Below are positions 61,768 to 64,000 of a stretch of 64,000 nt of DNA, piece by piece. Both the position numbers and the translations under genes were made by a program. Source of the DNA: Streptomyces luomodiensis (lineage in GTDB: Bacteria; Actinomycetota; Actinomycetes; Streptomycetales; Streptomycetaceae); assembly GCF_031679605.1 (NCBI RefSeq), contig NZ_CP117522.1:2852001-2916000 (forward strand). The letters run 5' to 3'. Below the pieces are notes generated by a model that made no database searches, was not told the origin of the DNA, and worked only from the letters and a program-made list of their open reading frames with translations. The stretch's first letter is position 1. Every line of letters begins with the position of its first letter.

Positions 61768-62364
61768 GTGTTCCGAAGCCGTTCCAAGGATGAGCAGGCC
61801 GCAACCACCAAGGTGACCGCGGACCAGCCGCAGCAGCCCCGTGACCCGCAGGCGCCCAAGGGCCGCCCCACTCCCAAGCGGAGCGAGGCCCAGTCACAGC
61901 GCCGCAGCCTGGCGAAGACGCCGGCCAACCGTAAGGAGGCCACCAAGCGTGCGCGCGAGGCCCGCCGCGCCGATCTGGCCAAGCAGCGCGAGGCGCTGGC
62001 CGGGGGCGACGAGCGGTATCTGCCGGCCCGCGACAAGGGTCCGGTGCGACGTTTCGCCCGCGACTTCGTGGACTCGCGGTTCTCAGTGGCGGAGTACTTC
62101 CTGCCGCTTGCGGTGGTCATCCTGGTGCTGAGCATGATCCGGGCCGGCGCCCTGCAGAGCTATGTGCTGCTGCTGTGGATGGTGGTCATCGTCCTGATCG
62201 TGATCAACTCCATCGTCCTCGGCTTCCAGCTCAAGCGGCAGTTGCGCAAGCGCTTCCCCGACGAGAACCTGCGCGGCGCGGTGGCGTACGCCCTGATGCG
62301 CACCCTCCAGATGCGCCGGCTGCGGCTGCCCAAGCCGCAGGTCAAGCGCGGAGAGCGGCCCTGA
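61768..62364 (+). CDS. DUF3043 membrane protein
   Basis: 198 residues. A long basic N-terminal part (about 1-105; rich in Lys, Arg, Gln, Pro: RPTPKRSEAQSQRRSLAK), then FVDSRFSVAEYFLPLAVVILVLSMIRAG and a second transmembrane helix (VLLLWMVVIVLIVINSIVLGF), and a basic tail ending LPKPQVKRG. DUF3043 is restricted to actinobacteria and has no known role. The GTG at 61768 has no Shine-Dalgarno site; TACCCT ten bases upstream suggests a leaderless transcript. It diverges from pspA. Confidence 0.9.
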   Translation: MFRSRSKDEQAATTKVTADQPQQPRDPQAPKGRPTPKRSEAQSQRRSLAKTPANRKEATKRAREARRADLAKQREALAGGDERYLPARDKGPVRRFARDFVDSRFSVAEYFLPLAVVILVLSMIRAGALQSYVLLLWMVVIVLIVINSIVLGFQLKRQLRKRFPDENLRGAVAYALMRTLQMRRLRLPKPQVKRGERP

Positions 62365-63158
62365 GCGGCCAACCCTCCGGCTTCGCCGGCGGGGCGACCG
62401 GCTGGCTGGGTCACCTCGGGGCCCTGCGGAACACCGTCCGGCAGACACTGGTCGCGCACCAGCTCGACGAGCAGATCACCGCCCGCTTCCCGGTGGGACA
62501 GCGGCTGCGGGTGCTCGACGTGGGCGTCGGCCAGGGCACGCAGGCCCTGCGGCTGGCCCGTGCGGGCCATGAGGTGACCGGGCTGGAGTCGGACGCCGCC
62601 ATGCTGGAGGCGGCCCGCACCGTGCTCGCCGACGAGCCCGAGGGCATCCGGCGGCGGGTGCGGCTGATCGAGGGCGACGGCCGGGAGACCGGGGCACACT
62701 TCCTGCCGGGCACCTTCGACGTGGTGCTGTGCCACGGGGTGCTGATGTACGTGCCCGAACCGGATCCGCTGCTCGCCGGGCTGGCCCGGGTACTGGCACC
62801 CGGCGGCCTGCTCTCCCTGCTGGTGCGCAACGGTGACGCGCTGGCGATGCGGCCGGGGCTGGCCGGGGACTGGGACACCGCGCTGACCGCCTTCGACTCC
62901 CCCTCGTACACCAACCGGATCGGCCTGCGGGTGCGCGCCGACCGGCGCGAGGAGCTGACCTCGACCCTGACCGCGATCGGCGCGCCGCTGCGCGCCTGGT
63001 ACGGGGTGCGCGTCTTCACCGACCTCGCCCCGAACGACGCGGAGCCGCCCGGCTCCCCGGAGTGGGAGCGCCTGCTGGCAGCCGAGGAACGGGCCGGCCG
63101 CACGGATCCGTACCGCGCGGTGGCGGCACTGCTGCATCTGTGCGGGGTGCGGGGCTGA
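62361..63158 (+). CDS. Class I SAM-dependent methyltransferase (apparent CTG start)
   Basis: 265 residues. Rossmann motif I LRVLDVGVGQGTQALRLA, acidic loop VTGLESDAAMLE, motif IV TFDVVLCHGVLMYVPEPD and post-motif LARVLAPGGLLSLLVRNGDALAM. It resembles the CmoM/UbiE branch; CmoM methylates a tRNA wobble base, so a tRNA substrate is possible. No ATG, GTG or TTG starts the conserved N-terminus. The frame begins with CTG at 62361, overlapping the DUF3043 stop as CTGA. The next in-frame GTG would remove the N-terminal helix. CTG initiation by coupling is the best reading. Confidence 0.85.
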   Translation: MSGQPSGFAGGATGWLGHLGALRNTVRQTLVAHQLDEQITARFPVGQRLRVLDVGVGQGTQALRLARAGHEVTGLESDAAMLEAARTVLADEPEGIRRRVRLIEGDGRETGAHFLPGTFDVVLCHGVLMYVPEPDPLLAGLARVLAPGGLLSLLVRNGDALAMRPGLAGDWDTALTAFDSPSYTNRIGLRVRADRREELTSTLTAIGAPLRAWYGVRVFTDLAPNDAEPPGSPEWERLLAAEERAGRTDPYRAVAALLHLCGVRG

Positions 63159-63166
63159 TCGCCGAT

Positions 63167-63218
63167 GCGGGGTGGGTGCGGGGTGGCGGTGCCCACCGCC
63201 ACCCCGCACCCACCCCGC
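63167..63218. terminator. 25-bp perfect palindrome after the methyltransferase gene
   Basis: Arms 63167-63191 and 63194-63218 (start GCGGGGTGGGTGCGGGG) are perfectly complementary with only CC between them. It begins nine bases past the methyltransferase stop and should be a strong terminator; no U-run follows. Confidence 0.85.
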
Positions 63219-63745
63219 GCGAGCGCCACCTCGCGCGGGCGCTATCGGGCGCGCACGTCCTGCTCGGCACGCTTCCCTGCGCACGCGCTCGCGCGGGCAC
63301 CACCTCGCACGGACGCCACCCTGCGCGGGCACCACCCTGCGCAGGCACCTGCGCAGGCGCGCGGGCACCACCTCGTACGGACACCACCCCGCACGGACGC
63401 CGCTCCGCACGGGCAGCACCTCGCACGGGTGCCACCCTGCGCAGGCGCCACCTCGTGCGGACGCTATCGGGCGCGCACGTCCTGCTCGGCCAGCCCGCCC
63501 CTCGGCCCACCGCTTGCTCGGTCCGTATGTCTTGCTCAGAGCGCAGGTCTTGCTCGGCGCATGCGTCCGGCTCGGCGCGGGCGTACTGCAAGGTGTGCGA
63601 GTCCGGTGCGATGCACCCTTGCTCTTCGGGTGGGTGCCCTGCGGTGCGTGGACGCCTGATCGGCGTCCACCGTCCGGCTCGGTGCGCGCCGGCCGAGTAG
63701 GCGCGTGGGCCTACTCGGGGCGCACCGTCCGACTCGATGCCACGC
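63219..63745. repeat. GC-rich minisatellite tract
   Basis: The 587-base gap 63159-63745 has no credible gene. Between about 63225 and 63490 it is made of about 15-base units of the type CACCTCGCACGGRCGC and CACCCTGCGCAGGCGC; a 44-base segment (GCTATCGGGCGCGCACGTCC core) occurs at 63225-63268 and again at 63447-63490 with three differences. From about 63500 a second unit, GGTCTTGCTCGGCGC-like, recurs to about 63640, followed by TACTCGGCGCGC-type repeats. Open frames here in several frames are compositional. Confidence 0.8.
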
Positions 63746-63949
63746 CTACTCGGCGCGCAGGCTCATCGGGCCGTAGATCTTCGTGCCGTCCTCGAAGAGC
63801 GTCACCTGCTCCGCTCCTCCCTCGAGGAGCGCCCGCCACTCCTCGCCGATCCACGACTCCGCGTCCCCCTGAGTCGGGAACTCGTCCGGCTGCACCGCGG
63901 GCTTCGTCTCCGTCCCGTCGGACTTCTCGAATCGCCATGTCCACGCCAT
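63746..63949 (-). CDS. Small conserved actinobacterial protein
   Basis: 67 residues, acidic: MAWTWRFEKSDGTE, FPTQGDAESWIGEEWRALLEGGAEQVTLFEDGTKIYGPMSL. It is predicted to be a small beta/alpha protein without membrane segments. Nearly the same sequence is familiar from other streptomycetes at this place; no function is known. AGGAGG lies six bases before the ATG at 63949, an optimal site, so the gene is likely well translated. Confidence 0.85.
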   Translation of the reverse strand: MAWTWRFEKSDGTETKPAVQPDEFPTQGDAESWIGEEWRALLEGGAEQVTLFEDGTKIYGPMSLRAE

Positions 63950-64000
63950 ATCCAGCCTCCTCCATCCTGCCGGCCCACAGGTGATACCCGCCGGTCCACA

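Noticed and set aside
63225..63490. Possible CRISPR-like array in the 15-base repeat tract
   Set aside because: Units are adjacent and variable, with no constant spacer length and no cas genes.

Overview
This window is a stretch of a Streptomyces (or very close actinomycete) core chromosome. The evidence is the very high GC content, with G or C at almost every third codon position; frequent GTG, TTG and leaderless-looking starts; and a gene order that matches, from memory, the S. coelicolor SCO2103-SCO2171 neighbourhood. Much of the order is also shared with the M. tuberculosis Rv2172c-Rv2204c block. There are no tRNA or rRNA genes, no insertion sequences, no prophage genes and no CRISPR array. 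The interest lies in dense RNA-based and operator-based control, a few unusual proteins, and several GC-rich repeat tracts between genes.

Layout. 1-8.2 kb: a Tyr/Gln/Gly-rich membrane protein, metF, thiE, a small HTH protein (Rv2175c type), an FAD oxidoreductase, then a TPP riboswitch driving thiO-thiS-thiG. 8.2-15.3 kb: a PASTA-domain Ser/Thr kinase (PknL type), an AP-endonuclease-like enzyme, a molybdopterin enzyme, bacterioferritin and bacterioferritin-associated ferredoxin (with an iron box), class II DAHP synthase and a secreted protein. 15.2-18.5 kb: a trp leader peptide with attenuator, a fused trpEG, and a phosphofructokinase with pyrophosphate-type residues. 18.6-31.4 kb: a two-component system, an acyltransferase, a lipase-like hydrolase, glucokinase glkA with its SCO2127-like neighbour, an ArsA-like ATPase, a START-like protein, a phosphoesterase, an acyl-CoA synthetase and a PimB-type mannosyltransferase. 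31.4-38.3 kb: a lipoprotein metalloprotease, two NlpC/P60 hydrolases (one behind a shortened ydaO-like leader), an NYN-domain protein, a rhomboid protease and a stand-alone RAM-domain protein.

38.3-50.8 kb holds a class V aminotransferase under a SAM-IV riboswitch with a textbook terminator, then trpD, and then the respiratory bcc-aa3 genes in two operons (ctaE-qcrCAB and ctaCDF) with an L,D-transpeptidase and a stand-alone receiver protein between them. 50.8-51.9 kb is a 1.1-kb repeat tract without genes. 51.9-64 kb: a cysteine desulfurase-TusA fusion, adenosine kinase, a large membrane-anchored protein, an IscA/ErpA-type iron-sulfur carrier, nadA (with two matching palindromes around its promoter), a second two-component system, the pspA pair, a DUF3043 membrane protein, a methyltransferase, a second repeat tract and a small conserved protein.

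How the genes connect. Several genes meet at sulfur and one-carbon metabolism: metF, the SAM-controlled aminotransferase, the desulfurase-TusA fusion, sulfur transfer to thiamin through ThiS, and the Fe-S carrier serving nadA and the Rieske protein. Aromatic flux runs through DAHP synthase, TrpEG and TrpD, and glucose entry through glkA and the phosphofructokinase. The envelope genes (PASTA kinase, NlpC/P60, L,D-transpeptidase, PspA) may be linked by ECF-type promoters and a degenerate c-di-AMP-type leader; those links are inference.
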